A DNA stretch of 64,000 nucleotides from Cyanophora paradoxa. Taxonomy: Eukaryota > Glaucocystophyceae > Cyanophorales > Cyanophoraceae. Shown here one piece after another: positions 33,246 to 43,426 of the stretch. Numbering within the stretch: position 1 is the stretch's first letter; each line of letters opens with the position of its first letter. The position numbers and the translations under genes were made by a program. Below the pieces are notes generated by a model that ran no database searches, had not been told where the DNA came from, and saw nothing but the letters and a program-made list of their open reading frames with translations. The stretch covers positions 84,248 through 148,247 of the forward strand of contig QPMI01000682.1 in assembly GCA_004431415.1 (NCBI GenBank), read 5' to 3'.

Positions 33246-35002
33246 CAGACTTTGCAAATGGTGTGAGTCTCTACCAGAGTAATACCATACCTGAAAGGCT
33301 ACAACTCAATGACTATTATGTAAATCGAAAGGGTAATGATGCAGGGACCACTATGGAGGGTGAATTATACATCAGACCCCCTACAAGAATGCAGATGATT
33401 GCAGCAGGTGGAAATTTCGGAGCATTGGACACCAAACCAGGTATCTATTTAACCAGTTACTATGCTGATGACATCCCAATGACAGGAGGATTAATATCTC
33501 TACCATCTGATCCAGTCAACTATGATGACAAAGATGCAGCAATCCAAATAAATGTTACTGATGTGAGTGACTTAGATAGTTCAAGACCCAAATTAATATT
33601 CAGCAGGGAGAGATTGTTACCTGATGCTCTTTTAGGAAATCGAGATGACTACAAGAGATGCGAAATATCATGGATAAAAACGAATTATAATGGTGGAGTG
33701 GGTGAGGGTCTCTTAGAAATCAATCAGAGGGCGGCAGCAAAGAATATTCACGATGAGACCATATCAAGAGTGGTAACAGAGGATTACCTGCAAGCCCAGA
33801 ACTACATAGATGAAACAGAACTAAATACAATCATTGCAGGTCTAGCTGTGACTGGGAATTACCTGCCCTTGACAGGAGGGAGTATTGATGGAACAGTGAC
33901 TGCTGACAACTTTTTTGTTCACACTGAAAGTGATCAAACCTTTCCTGTGGTTCACCCAGGAGCTGAGTACGAGATTCCTATTGATCCAGCTATTATGCCC
34001 ATTAAGATTGACCTACCTTCTGATTATGTAGGAAGGGGTGAACTGAAAACCATCTCTTTCACAGGAGACTATAATGATCTTCTAAACAAACCTACTGCTG
34101 CAAATCTGCATCCTGTTGCATTTTCGGGTAGTTTCCTTGATCTTAATAATAGATCACACACCCACACAAAGGCAGAGATCACAGATTTTGCACATACCCA
34201 CACAAAATCACAAATTACAGATTTTGCACACTACCACACAAGAGCGGATATTACGAATTTTGCTCACAATCATGTAAAATCAGAGATTACAGATTTTGCA
34301 CACAATCACACAAAGGCTGAGATTACAGATTTTGCCCACAATCACACAAAGGCAGAGATTACAGATTTTGCACACACTCATGATTGGAATACAGATATTT
34401 ATAACAAACCAGCACTTTTCTCAGGCAACTACAATGACCTGACGAATAAACCCACCCTCGATCCCTTTTCAGCAACCACAATTAGAGCCAACAACACAAT
34501 GTATGTAGGATCAGGTCAAATTGTAGAGCCAGCAGGACCTATGTTTGAAGAAACATGGTTCTTCCACAATTCGCAGAACTACTTTGATAAAACCTTACTT
34601 GTTCGTGGAAATGCTTATGCAAGAAATTTCTATGCTATGAACCCTTCCAATAATCAGACTATTAGTAGATGCATTACAGAAGCCGATCTTTCCAGTCAAC
34701 TAAATGCATACTTTAATGGGAAAATTCAAGCAGGAACGTATGTTTACACTACTCCTTATCTTTGGGCAAACCCTGACCATAGGTTTAACCTCACTATTAA
34801 TTTCAACAGCAGCTTTGCTAACCCTCCTATTGTAACAACCGGTATACAACACAATGAGACAGCCTACTACTACCGAATGTATGTTAGGCTTAAACAAGTT
34901 TACAGTAGCTATTTCACTTGTGAGCTTGACATAGTTCCATTAAGTTCTTTTGACAGACCAGGATTTCCAGTTACAATTCATTACACTGCTGTCGCAATTT
35001 AA
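33242..35002 (+). CDS. Long fibre gene, distal part with seven HxH repeats and lectin-like head
   Basis: 586 aa open frame, originally continuous with the preceding segment (single-base break). Starts with a second copy of the GVSLYQ...NTIPERLQLNDYYV globular region, then VVTEDYLQAQNYIDETEL, seven HTH/HYH/HNH repeats (~residues 305-382; element 1 has nine), YNKPALFSGNYNDL, and a C-terminal ~90-residue head with FNSSFANPPIVTTGI and closing FPVTIHYTAVAI, like an H-type lectin domain. Together with the upstream segments the undamaged protein would be roughly 1,400 residues, comparable with long tail fibres. Confidence 0.7.
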   Translation: MTDFANGVSLYQSNTIPERLQLNDYYVNRKGNDAGTTMEGELYIRPPTRMQMIAAGGNFGALDTKPGIYLTSYYADDIPMTGGLISLPSDPVNYDDKDAAIQINVTDVSDLDSSRPKLIFSRERLLPDALLGNRDDYKRCEISWIKTNYNGGVGEGLLEINQRAAAKNIHDETISRVVTEDYLQAQNYIDETELNTIIAGLAVTGNYLPLTGGSIDGTVTADNFFVHTESDQTFPVVHPGAEYEIPIDPAIMPIKIDLPSDYVGRGELKTISFTGDYNDLLNKPTAANLHPVAFSGSFLDLNNRSHTHTKAEITDFAHTHTKSQITDFAHYHTRADITNFAHNHVKSEITDFAHNHTKAEITDFAHNHTKAEITDFAHTHDWNTDIYNKPALFSGNYNDLTNKPTLDPFSATTIRANNTMYVGSGQIVEPAGPMFEETWFFHNSQNYFDKTLLVRGNAYARNFYAMNPSNNQTISRCITEADLSSQLNAYFNGKIQAGTYVYTTPYLWANPDHRFNLTINFNSSFANPPIVTTGIQHNETAYYYRMYVRLKQVYSSYFTCELDIVPLSSFDRPGFPVTIHYTAVAI

Positions 35003-35021
35003 CTATTTCTTTATTATAAAG

Positions 35022-36092
35022 ATGACCTCTCTATTAGAAATCCCAAACTATGAACTCGCCGCGAAATCACTCCATAGCACCTCTCATGAAGTAGTCGACT
35101 CTTCACCCGGTTTTATTTCCAGTGAAACATCAAGCAATTCCTCTTTCACAGAGAACAATATACTGAGAGTCAAAGAAATTCGATGTGATCGAAATGGGGG
35201 CAAGATAAGAACCACAGGAATAATTATCTCGAATAAAAATCAGGTTCAAGCAGGTCAAATAGTCCCCGATTCAGCAGTGTATGATAATGTGGGTGGATTC
35301 ACCACAGCACAGATAGTTACTTTTGGTAACACAAGTAATACTTCTGCTCTTGTAGTTAAAAGTGGAGGAGCCTACATTGGTGATGGAGCAATTGTGGTGG
35401 GGACTGTCACAGCAAATCAGTTGACTGTGAGTGGGACAAGTTCATTTTCAGGGTTGATGAACTTAAATGGTGGTCTTTCAGGAAGTATTCAGTATGGAAC
35501 TCTCACACTGTCAACAAGATTAACAACTCCTGAGAGTGACACAATTGCAGACACCAACTTTATTTACAAACGAAATGGAAGCGCAATTGTGACACTACAA
35601 AATATCCAAACAACACCATCAAACAGAGAGGCGATCGTATTTTCATCAGGAAGCTATCTAAAACGAAATGGTTGCCCCCGTTTTATGGCTTCTGTTATGG
35701 CTCCGAATGCAGCAGAAACAACAGTTTCAAAAGCAACCGGAACGAATATTCTATTTTCAGGAGTTCTTATCAACCATGGAAACAACTTCAATGGTTCAAC
35801 ATTAGGGAATTTTACCGCCCCTGTTGCAGGAAATTATTACTTCTGTTTCCAAGTGATAATCTCAACCACTACTGCATCTGAGATTGTTCTGAATCTTCGA
35901 AAAAATGGAACAACATCAGAATATGAGGCAAGAGCAACTTTTGCTTCCTCAATGTCACAATTACCTATATCATATGAATGCATCATCAACCTTGCTGCAA
36001 ATGATTGGATACAAATATACAATAATTCCACTGCTGCAATCGTATACACCAATCGATCGCACTTTGGAGGAATGCTGATTAGCGCCACATAA
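35022..36092 (+). CDS. Fibre/adhesin paralogue F1, element 3 copy
   Basis: 356 aa, same length as 15,598-16,668. The anchor is nearly identical (RVKEIRCDRNGGKIRTTG, SGGAYIGDG), while the C1q-like head (GNFTAPVAGNYYFCFQ, LNLRKNGTTSEY, LAANDWIQIY, FGGMLIS) differs strongly from its element 1 partner. Start at 35,022 after TTATTATAAAG; the frame is open further upstream inside the previous gene. The contrast between anchor and head indicates fast change or exchange of the binding domain. Confidence 0.75.
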   Translation: MTSLLEIPNYELAAKSLHSTSHEVVDSSPGFISSETSSNSSFTENNILRVKEIRCDRNGGKIRTTGIIISNKNQVQAGQIVPDSAVYDNVGGFTTAQIVTFGNTSNTSALVVKSGGAYIGDGAIVVGTVTANQLTVSGTSSFSGLMNLNGGLSGSIQYGTLTLSTRLTTPESDTIADTNFIYKRNGSAIVTLQNIQTTPSNREAIVFSSGSYLKRNGCPRFMASVMAPNAAETTVSKATGTNILFSGVLINHGNNFNGSTLGNFTAPVAGNYYFCFQVIISTTTASEIVLNLRKNGTTSEYEARATFASSMSQLPISYECIINLAANDWIQIYNNSTAAIVYTNRSHFGGMLISAT

Positions 36093-36114
36093 TATTGTTA
36101 CTTTAAAGTAAAGA

Positions 36115-37347
36115 ATGTCTACACAGATTGCTGTTCCTGTTTTCTGTTATGCAGCCCCAAAATTGCATCAACTCAACCACACAGTGACAGATGCAACCCC
36201 TGGGTTTATTTGCACAGAATCCACAGGAGCTGATTCATTTTCTCAAAATTCTGTGATCAGATGCAAAGAGGTACGATGTGATCGCAATAATGGAAAGGTG
36301 AGAACCACTGGTTTAATTGTGTCAAATAAGAACCAAGTCCAATCGGGATCGATTGTATCAGATTCAGCAATTTATGATGATGTGGGAGGGTTCACCACAC
36401 CCAAAATTACTACTTTTGACAACACCATTAATAACTCTGCTCTTGTAGTAAGAAGTGGAGGAGCCTACATTGGAGATGGGGCAAGTGTTGATGGGACTCT
36501 TACAGCAACTCAACTTGCTGTGACAGGGACAACCACTTTTACAGGAATGGTTACAGCAAATGGTGGAGTCTCAGTAGCAACCAACTCTCAACCCACCATT
36601 ACTGCAACAACAAGATTAGTTACTCCTGAAATTGATACAGGGGCAAATGTTAATCTTGTGTTGAAGCGAAATAGCAATACCATCGCAACACTTGAAGCCA
36701 ATTCATTAACAATTATGTCGCGACGCGCGCGACACTACGTTTCTTTCTTTCTCGTCGTCTATCTCTGAGGTTGGGTTCCTTCGCAGATCCTTTCCTGCTT
36801 TCGTGACTCCTCGTAGGGATATGCCTCGTGCATCCTGGAATATAGGCTATTATGTACTGAGGTGTACGTGGGCAGGCTATTGGAAAACGAGAACCCTTGC
36901 TCCCCGCAGTACATAGGTCTGTTTTTCAGGACCTTTTATGAGGATGGGCCCATGGGCAGCTGTCTTGCTATTCTCTACTTGTTAGTGAGGCAGACTGGTA
37001 AACTTCGGTTTTGGGTAGACTCGACTTGTCTACTTTCGGAAGGGTCCGGTAGATTGATGTGGTAGTGCCGTCAATATACCGTCATTTTTGCAAAAAAATA
37101 TCAATTCTCAGTTTTTACCAACTCAACAACACAATACCCAATTCAGCTTTTCTTCAAATTGAATAATGCCGATCCTGGGTGCATTTCTCTTTCTGCTTCC
37201 AGCACAGGCACATTAATAGTCAGACCTCTTCAAATGTCCTGCATTCTCAATCTTGCAGCCAACGAATACGTAACTATTTGGACAACAAACCAGGGGACAT
37301 ATTCCTCTGGAACTACCTTTTGTGGAGAGTTGATAAGTATTACATAA
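36115..37347 (+). pseudogene. Fibre/adhesin paralogue F2, interrupted by insertion
   Basis: The anchor and shaft are open from 36,115 to ~36,714 (TPGFICTES, EVRCDRNNGKVRTTG, SGGAYIGDG), then GC-rich foreign sequence of ~385 bp replaces about 160 bp of the head present in element 1. The last ~60 codons of the C1q-like head resume at ~37,101 and end at 37,347 (NLAANEYVTIW, FCGELISIT). The start follows TTTAAAGTAAAGA. Confidence 0.78.
36715..37100. mobile_element. Short GC-richer insertion with A-run, SINE-like
   Basis: Begins TGTCGCGACGCGCGCGACAC, ends TTTTTGCAAAAAAATA. Base composition is unlike the viral flanks. No ORF of note and no clear target duplication; about 160 bp of target is missing compared with element 1. 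The A-rich 3' end suggests a short retroposed sequence, but the class is uncertain. Confidence 0.5.
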
Positions 37348-37368
37348 TTTTCTTTTGATAGAGTAAGA

Positions 37369-37632
37369 ATGTCAAATATTTACCAAGTAGTTCTAACTGA
37401 TACCGAAAAGTTGGGAATGGAATATTGCGCTGCATCTGTTCAGGATTGGATTGATAATGCTGCCCACAACAGGGCAAGAATTGCAATTGATGAGATTGTT
37501 CAGAAAGAGATCCATTCATGTATATCAACAGGCTTTCAGATACCAACCTCAAAGGAAGCAATTGTGTTACAGGCATTCCAAAGGGGAACTGTTAAAAAGG
37601 CGATTGAATATAACAATGTCACAGAAGAGTAG
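37369..37632 (+). CDS. Small phage-like protein, element 3 copy
   Basis: 87 aa, about 90% identical to 17,733-17,996, with the QDWIDNAAHNRARIAIDEIV core unchanged; differences cluster around residues 50-57. Same place, directly after F2 and before F3. Conservation between copies whose neighbours have decayed supports a real gene. Confidence 0.6.
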   Translation: MSNIYQVVLTDTEKLGMEYCAASVQDWIDNAAHNRARIAIDEIVQKEIHSCISTGFQIPTSKEAIVLQAFQRGTVKKAIEYNNVTEE

Positions 37633-37670
37633 TGAACATTATTTTTCTTTCCTTCTTAGTAAAAGAAGCA

Positions 37671-38516
37671 ATGGGTGAATATAATCGAGTTCAACTGCCT
37701 ATATATTCCCTTGGATCCCCTGCAATGCACTTTCGCCAGCATGAAGTTAATGATGAGGTTCGTGGTTTAGAATCCACAGAGAGACCCAACTCCAATGGCA
37801 ACTCCTTTGATAAAAATTCGATTATTCGAGTTAAAGAGCTGAGAGCTGATAACAATTCTGGTGTGGTTAAAACAACTCGACTTCTTGTCACAAATGCAAA
37901 CTTCTTCCAACCTACTAATGGAGGTCCTGATGCTTACAGTGTTGATCTGAAAGCCCTTGGTTTCGATAAGAATTCTGCTGCTGTTACTGTGAGATCAGGA
38001 GGAGCATTTATTGGGGGTGGCTGCAGAGTTTCAGGTCAGCTTTCATCCTCAATTTCATATAATGATGTCCCAGATACTCTAGAGCAAAATGTTGAAGACC
38101 CCCAACGAATTCGATTATATATACCAGTTGCACAACAGCCACTAATTCAGTTTTACCAAGGTTATACTGTCACACTTGAAAACTCTGAATTGATTGAAGG
38201 AACCAAAAGAGTAATGAGAGGGCTGGTCATTCCTTCTGCAATGCTTTCTTTATGTAGAGCCAACAATAACCAGCCAGGTCACAGATACAATTTCAGTGTT
38301 CAAGGATATGATCATTTTGGCACAGGGTTCTGTGTTTATAATAACAATTTCACCTATGATCTGTTTGTTACAGATATTGGAAAATATACAATTACAGTTA
38401 TGGGTATCAGAACAGATATAGCTGCCGTCTCAGCTCTTAGAGGTGTTACTCCTGATACTCTTTCTCAAACAGGGTTTTACCAAGAGCCAGATGTAATTGA
38501 TGACCCAACCCCATAA
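37671..38516 (+). CDS. Fibre/adhesin paralogue F3, intact copy
   Basis: 281 aa from 37,671, after TTAGTAAAAGAAGCA. The shared anchor is at ~10-130 (IIRVKELRADNNSGVVKTT, SGGAFIGGG); the C-terminal domain from about LEQNVEDPQRIR to DDPTP is not recognised but resembles in outline that of F4. Serves as the reference showing that the element 1 copy is cut by a single TAG. Confidence 0.68.
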   Translation: MGEYNRVQLPIYSLGSPAMHFRQHEVNDEVRGLESTERPNSNGNSFDKNSIIRVKELRADNNSGVVKTTRLLVTNANFFQPTNGGPDAYSVDLKALGFDKNSAAVTVRSGGAFIGGGCRVSGQLSSSISYNDVPDTLEQNVEDPQRIRLYIPVAQQPLIQFYQGYTVTLENSELIEGTKRVMRGLVIPSAMLSLCRANNNQPGHRYNFSVQGYDHFGTGFCVYNNNFTYDLFVTDIGKYTITVMGIRTDIAAVSALRGVTPDTLSQTGFYQEPDVIDDPTP

Positions 38517-38539
38517 AAGATATATCCCTTTAATGTAAA

Positions 38540-39373
38540 ATGGCTGAGCAACCCCCACTTGAACGAATAATTACACCTCAGCTTTCATTAGCTGCACCAG
38601 CAAACCATGTTCTGCAACATGCTACCTTTGATGATGTGGAAGGTCTCCAATCCACAGAGGTCCAACCTACAATGAACACCTTTGGTTCCACCCACAAGCT
38701 GAGATTACAGGAACTCAGATGTGATAAAAATAATGGAATAGTTAAGACAACTAAGCTACTTGTCACAAATGCAAACTTTTCTGCTCATTTTGGAGACCCA
38801 GATAGCTATGGAGATCCTCTGTCTACTTATTCTTTTGAATCTAGGTCGGGAGCTATTAACTGCAAATCGGGGGGAGCTTATATTGGTGATGGTCTTAGGG
38901 TTGGTGGGGCTGTTGGAGCGCCTTTATTTGTGAATGATCAACCCAATCCCATTGATCCCAACACAAGAATTCGAACCTATGTCCCCAGCATGAATGCCCC
39001 ATACATTATAAAGATATTCCCCATTGTTGTAAATGAACAAACAGCAGTAGTAGACTCCCTTGTTGAGATTGGTGACCACTACAAGGTTGTTGTAGATATT
39101 CCACCAGATGTATATGCTGTATGCCAAGTTGAAGGTGGAACTCCCAACTTTGCAGTAGTGATCACCCCATATGATAACTTTGGAATTGCTTATCATGGAG
39201 TCAATTTTGGTTTGGAAGACTATCAGTTTCTGGTCAGAGCCACCAAGTTTGGTATCTACAAGTGTGTGATGTTTGCAGAGAGAACCGATTTTATTGCAAA
39301 GCAGAATACCTATGCTGAATACTATGGCACAAATCGATATTTCCCCATTTTTGGGCAGGATACTGCTCCATAA
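38540..39373 (+). CDS. Fibre/adhesin paralogue F4, element 3 copy
   Basis: 277 aa, more than 90% identical to 18,913-19,743, including the head; only the first few residues and scattered positions differ. Starts after CTTTAATGTAAA, as in element 1. Anchor motifs LQELRCDKNNGIVKTTKL and SGGAYIGDG are present. Confidence 0.66.
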   Translation: MAEQPPLERIITPQLSLAAPANHVLQHATFDDVEGLQSTEVQPTMNTFGSTHKLRLQELRCDKNNGIVKTTKLLVTNANFSAHFGDPDSYGDPLSTYSFESRSGAINCKSGGAYIGDGLRVGGAVGAPLFVNDQPNPIDPNTRIRTYVPSMNAPYIIKIFPIVVNEQTAVVDSLVEIGDHYKVVVDIPPDVYAVCQVEGGTPNFAVVITPYDNFGIAYHGVNFGLEDYQFLVRATKFGIYKCVMFAERTDFIAKQNTYAEYYGTNRYFPIFGQDTAP

Positions 39374-39395
39374 GAATATTGGTTATATATAGAGT

Positions 39396-39668
39396 ATGGA
39401 TAGTAAAACAAAAAAGTTTATTGATGCTGCTATGACAGTCCATGGTAAAGATAAATTCGATTACAGTGAGACACATTACATCAAAGCTCAAGAGAAAGTA
39501 TCTGTTAGATGTTTGCAGTGTAATAAGGTGATCCTTACCTATCCATTTAATCATGTGAAGGGATCAGGATGCAGGGAATGCAACAAAAAGCACTCTCAGG
39601 CTTATAGGAAAAGGGCAACTTCATCAATCACAGTGGAATATAGAGATGTTTGCATTAGGTTCGATTAG
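39396..39668 (+). CDS. Small treble-clef-like zinc protein, element 3 copy
   Basis: 90 aa. VSVRCLQCNK and GSGCRECNKK retain all four Cys. The C-terminal ~20 residues diverge from the element 1 copy while the zinc core is conserved. A TTATATATAGAGT leader precedes the start. Confidence 0.63.
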   Translation: MDSKTKKFIDAAMTVHGKDKFDYSETHYIKAQEKVSVRCLQCNKVILTYPFNHVKGSGCRECNKKHSQAYRKRATSSITVEYRDVCIRFD

Positions 39669-39923
39669 GTTTAATTAATTTTTCTAAGGTATTCTTAATG
39701 GAGACTAAATACAGAGGCTTTCATGTTATGCTTGATTACAAAGCTAAATCAGCTATTGCAACAGGACATGAGCATGTTAGCTTCCTAGGTAATTGGATTA
39801 TGGGAACCCTTGAACAAGCTATATTGAGACAAGGTATTAGGATTGTTCATAAACACTGTGAGATATTTGATGGCAAAGTATCACCTCCTGGTTTTGCATT
39901 GGTTCTGCTATTAGATGAAAGCG

Positions 39924-42016
39924 GGACTTTCCGGTACCCGGAAAGTTCACGACCGCAAGGTCGTCGCGCCGCATAGGCGTCCCTGCTGCTCGTCAGAGCC
40001 TCTCCCGATGTCCACTGCATCTCTGGTGCGTGCCGGACCGCGGCGGTGCCCGCTGCGACGGTCGGCCGACACTTTCCCCAGATTCCCGGCATCGGCTCGC
40101 TGGGCGTCACACGCATCGGGCACCTGAATCATGGTGCGAACCATGCCCATGCGCGCCGGACGGCGTCGCCGCGCCGAATGACGCTGAAAAGTGTCTCAGG
40201 CTCCTTGCACGCCGAAAGGCGCATCTGGACCGCCCTCGGGCATCTGAGTCGTGACGAAAGCCATCACTACGTCTACGGTGCGCGCCGGAGAGCACCGCCG
40301 CGCCGACTTCGCACGCTGATACGTGCCCCAGGCCCGCCATTCTCGTTGCGAAGCTTTCGTTTGTGCACCGCAAAGCGCTATTCATTGTCGCCAGTCCCCT
40401 GCTTTGCCCCGCGGAGGCGCCGCCGCCGCGTGCCGCTCCGCCGGCGCGCCTTGCCCAGACTTCGCCAATCTCACCCGCCGCGGCAACAGCTTTGTCTGCT
40501 CCAATGACTACGCCTTCCTCTGCCTCGTCGGTCTGTTCCGCGCGCCCAGCCGGCACGTCGCTTGCTCACCTTGTCCGTTAGATGTCGGCATTCCCCAATT
40601 CCGGGGCGGACGGCGTCATACCTGCGCCTGGCACGCCTTCACATTCGGCTCTATCGCCTTCTTGTGCGCCCCGCCCGCCTGGCGCGTCCACTGCCTAACC
40701 GACGCACACTGCCCCGCCGCGCCCTCACTTTGTCTGTCCGCTAGGGCTCCCCCGGACGCGCCGTCTCACAGCTGCCGCTTGCTGGTCCGCATCCCTCGCG
40801 CTCTGTCGGCTCTCAGCTGATCCCCTCGCAGCGCGAGCTCGATCGCTTCGGCCGCCGATGCGGCAGTTGACGCCGCGCCCCGCCGCCGCACTCTGCCTGT
40901 GAGCTCGAGGGCCCGCCGCCCGCGAGTCCCCGCTCGCAGCTGATCTCCCCCAGCCGCCGGTGCCGCCAGCGCCGCGCCCCGCCCCGCATCCCGCCCGCCG
41001 GGCCCTGGTCCGCCGCCCGCGAGTTATCTCCCAGCCCTCAGCTGATCCTCTAGATCTTGCAGCGCAGCTCAACCACACCGAACGCCGGCGCCGCACCGCC
41101 ACCGTCACCGCGCCCCGACGCCGCATCCTGCCCTCGGGCTCGAAGTTCGCCCCCCGCGAGTCCTCTCAGCTCTCAGCTGCTCACAATCCGCACAGCGCGA
41201 GCTCTTTCTACCTTGGCGCGAACGTGTTCACCTCGCCGCCGCCGCCGCCTCCTGCCGCTGCTCCCTCCCCCGCCCCTCACGTTCCTCCTCTTGCCGCCTC
41301 CCCGCGCACCCGCCCCGCCGGCCCTTCGGGCCCCGGGCCCTGCGGCGGGCCCAAGGCACCCTCTCTCGCGCTGGTTCGCGGGCTACCCCGCACTTTCGGA
41401 GGCGCCGCTGCCGTCTCCCCGCTCGCCCGTCGCCTTGCCCCGCCGGCCCGCCGGCCCCTCGGGCGCGTGCGGCCGTCGCCGTCGCCTCGCTTTGCCACCC
41501 CCGCCCCGTTCTCGCGGCGGCCGCCGCCCCGCTCACCCGTCGCCTTGCTCCGCCACCCCGCAGGCCCGCCGCCCCTCGGGTGCGTGCGGCCGTCGCCGTC
41601 GCCTCGCTTTGCCACCCCCGCCCTGTTCTCGCGGCGGCCGCCGCCCGCTCACCCGTCGCCTTGCTCCGCCACCCCGCAGGCCCGCCGCCCCCGGGCGCGT
41701 GCGGCCGTCGCCGTCGCCTCGCTTTGCCACCCCCGCCCCGCCCGCGCGGAGGCCGCTGCCTTCCATCCCGCCGGCAACGTGCGTGCGGCTGCCGCCGTGC
41801 CTGCACCGCGGCAGCCGCCGCCCTTTCTAGAGCCACGGGCCCAGACCTGTGGCCGACTTTCTGAGCAGCTTGCTCTCTCCTGTTCCCTTTTCCGTTAGAA
41901 GGACTAGACTTGAACAAAATTGTTCTCCTGCCTGGGCCCGCCCCTCTGTCTGAACGAAGGCTTTTTTGAAATTTTTTGCCTTCGACCTGCAAAGTAGACT
42001 AGGCCTGTAGTTAGGA

Positions 42017-42056
<40 letters not shown>

Positions 42057-42633
42057 CGGGCTAGGACGAGGGTGCGCGCATAGGTAAGGACGCGCCCGCT
42101 CAGGACCCCACGGCGGCGACGGGAGCGGGAGGAGGCCAAGCTGGAGGAGACTCGAACGCGGCGTCGGCAGGGCCCAGCCGGGCCCGTAAGGCCGAGGTTT
42201 AGGAGCTTCGGCTCCCCACGTTCGGCCAGCGACGACCTGCTCCCAACACCCCGCCGCACCCGTGGACTTGGGCGGCGCGATTCAAGACCCAGCGCAACAA
42301 CCTGAACCTACCCTCCCATCTCTCCCTCCCCACCTCCTCTCTCAACTCCCCCCCTCACGAGCGACCCGCGGCCATGTTTTAGAACCAGCAAGAGGGCATC
42401 TAGGACCGTGTAGCTCAGCATGCCTACGCCTCCTACTTGAGGACCGGCGCATATTATGTGTTGGGGGCGACCTGACGGCTACAGCTTCAGCATCAGCTCG
42501 ACTACGACAACAAGCTATAGAACCGAGCTCGCCCTTTTCCTCAGTGTAGCTTGGCTTTCCCAGTATCCGGTAGGCGCGGAGCGGGGGACTGCTGTCATGT
42601 GTGTACGAATGGAGCAGACTTTCCAAAAAAAAA
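39924..42633. mobile_element. 2.7-kb GC-rich non-LTR-type retroelement insertion
   Basis: Flanked by a perfect 20-bp duplication, TCTGCTATTAGATGAAAGCG (39,904-39,923 and 42,634-42,653), and ends in nine A. A long target duplication plus poly(A) indicates target-primed reverse transcription. No reverse transcriptase is encoded; the open frames are GC-rich by-products. Contains ~115-bp tandem units (41,430-41,745) and a ~38-base G run near 42,018-42,056. Probably a non-autonomous LINE derivative or processed host transcript on the + strand. Confidence 0.78.
41430..41745 (+). repeat. Three tandem ~115-bp GC-rich units
   Basis: Repeated core CGTCGCCGTCGCCTCGCTTT followed by GCCACCCCCGCCC, three times within the insertion in speD, with small differences. 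No coding role is apparent: all frames are Pro/Ala/Arg-rich. Confidence 0.6.
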
Positions 42634-42884
42634 TCTGCTATTAGATGAAAGCGATTGTACAGCTCATTGTTATTCCAATGAAGGCATGTTAGCAATTGAT
42701 ATATTCAGTTGTGGTAAAGAAGCTCAGCATAAAACACAATCAGTAGCAGATGAGATCGATAAAACAATGAATTTCCTCACATTTGAGAAGACTGAGAGAC
42801 ATAAACATGATAGATTTCCGTTTTGATAGGTTTCTATAATGATAATCAGGGCGATTTACCTTTTTTATTACAATAACATTGATC

Positions 42885-42931
42885 AGCTACTGTTACAAAA
42901 GGATATAATATATCCTTTTCCTACAGTAGCT
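42885..42931. terminator. Long hairpin downstream of speD
   Basis: The outer 9-bp arms AGCTACTGT/ACAGTAGCT enclose an inner perfect stem of 11 bp (AAAAGGATATA with its complement) around a single base. It lies 58 bases after the speD stop. The outer arms match the palindrome at 10,592-10,607. A transcript-end or structural role is likely. Confidence 0.5.
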
Positions 42932-43315
42932 TTCTACAATGATTATTTTCCAGATTCCGGACATTTTTTACGATAGAATTCTACTGTATGATGAAGCCAA
43001 AATATGAATACACCCTAGATTTAGCAATGTCAAATCATTGGAATAATGTTCGATTTCCTAACACTTAAACCTCAGAATCTCCCCTAGATTCCCCCTATTA
43101 TATAATATTTATATTAAAGTGGACTCAAGGTTGACTCATATTAATCGTAAAAGTAGTAATAGTATATGGATTTTGTTACGAATTCAATGCAAGGGTTGAC
43201 TAAGTGGGTTGAGTTGACTCAAATTTCACAGGAAATAACAATGAATCAGAGTATAAAATGCATTTTTTGAATCAACTACACCAACTAACACTGAGATTTT
43301 CACAATATATGAGGT

Positions 43316-43426
43316 CATTACTGAATATGGTTTGTGTCACAGGTGTCACAGGTTTATCCCAGCTCGGACCCTATAAAGAGTGATTTTCCCTCTCGATGGG
43401 ATGGACCTGTGACACCTGTGACACCC
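43316..43426. repeat. Inverted iteron module, GTGTCACAG type
   Basis: CATTACTGAATATGG, then two GTGTCACAG units, a ~50-bp core with CCCTATAAAGAG, then two inverted CCTGTGACA units. The unit resembles that of the 25,598 and 25,909 modules but in the opposite order, so the array is turned inside out. Confidence 0.55.

Larger units (their letters stand above)
39698..42826 (+). pseudogene. speD: SpeD-like gene split by a retroelement
   Basis: Codons from 39,698 to 39,923 and from 42,654 to 42,826 belong to one gene of 132 residues, parallel to 20,230-20,631. The insertion lies directly after the Glu-Ser self-cleavage pair. The distal part keeps the His and the IDIFSCG Cys; the residue after Ser is Asp instead of His. 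The gene was intact until insertion. Starts after TTTTTCTAAGGTATTCTTA. Confidence 0.82.

Noticed and set aside
36862-37065. 67-aa ORF inside the F2 insertion
   Set aside because: Short, without a motif, and in a sequence that looks like a non-coding SINE-type insert.
40000-42500. Many long GC-rich ORFs (for example 40,960-41,898) inside the speD insertion
   Set aside because: Overlapping frames on both strands, Pro/Ala/Arg-rich, with no motif; a consequence of high GC in a retroelement without coding capacity.
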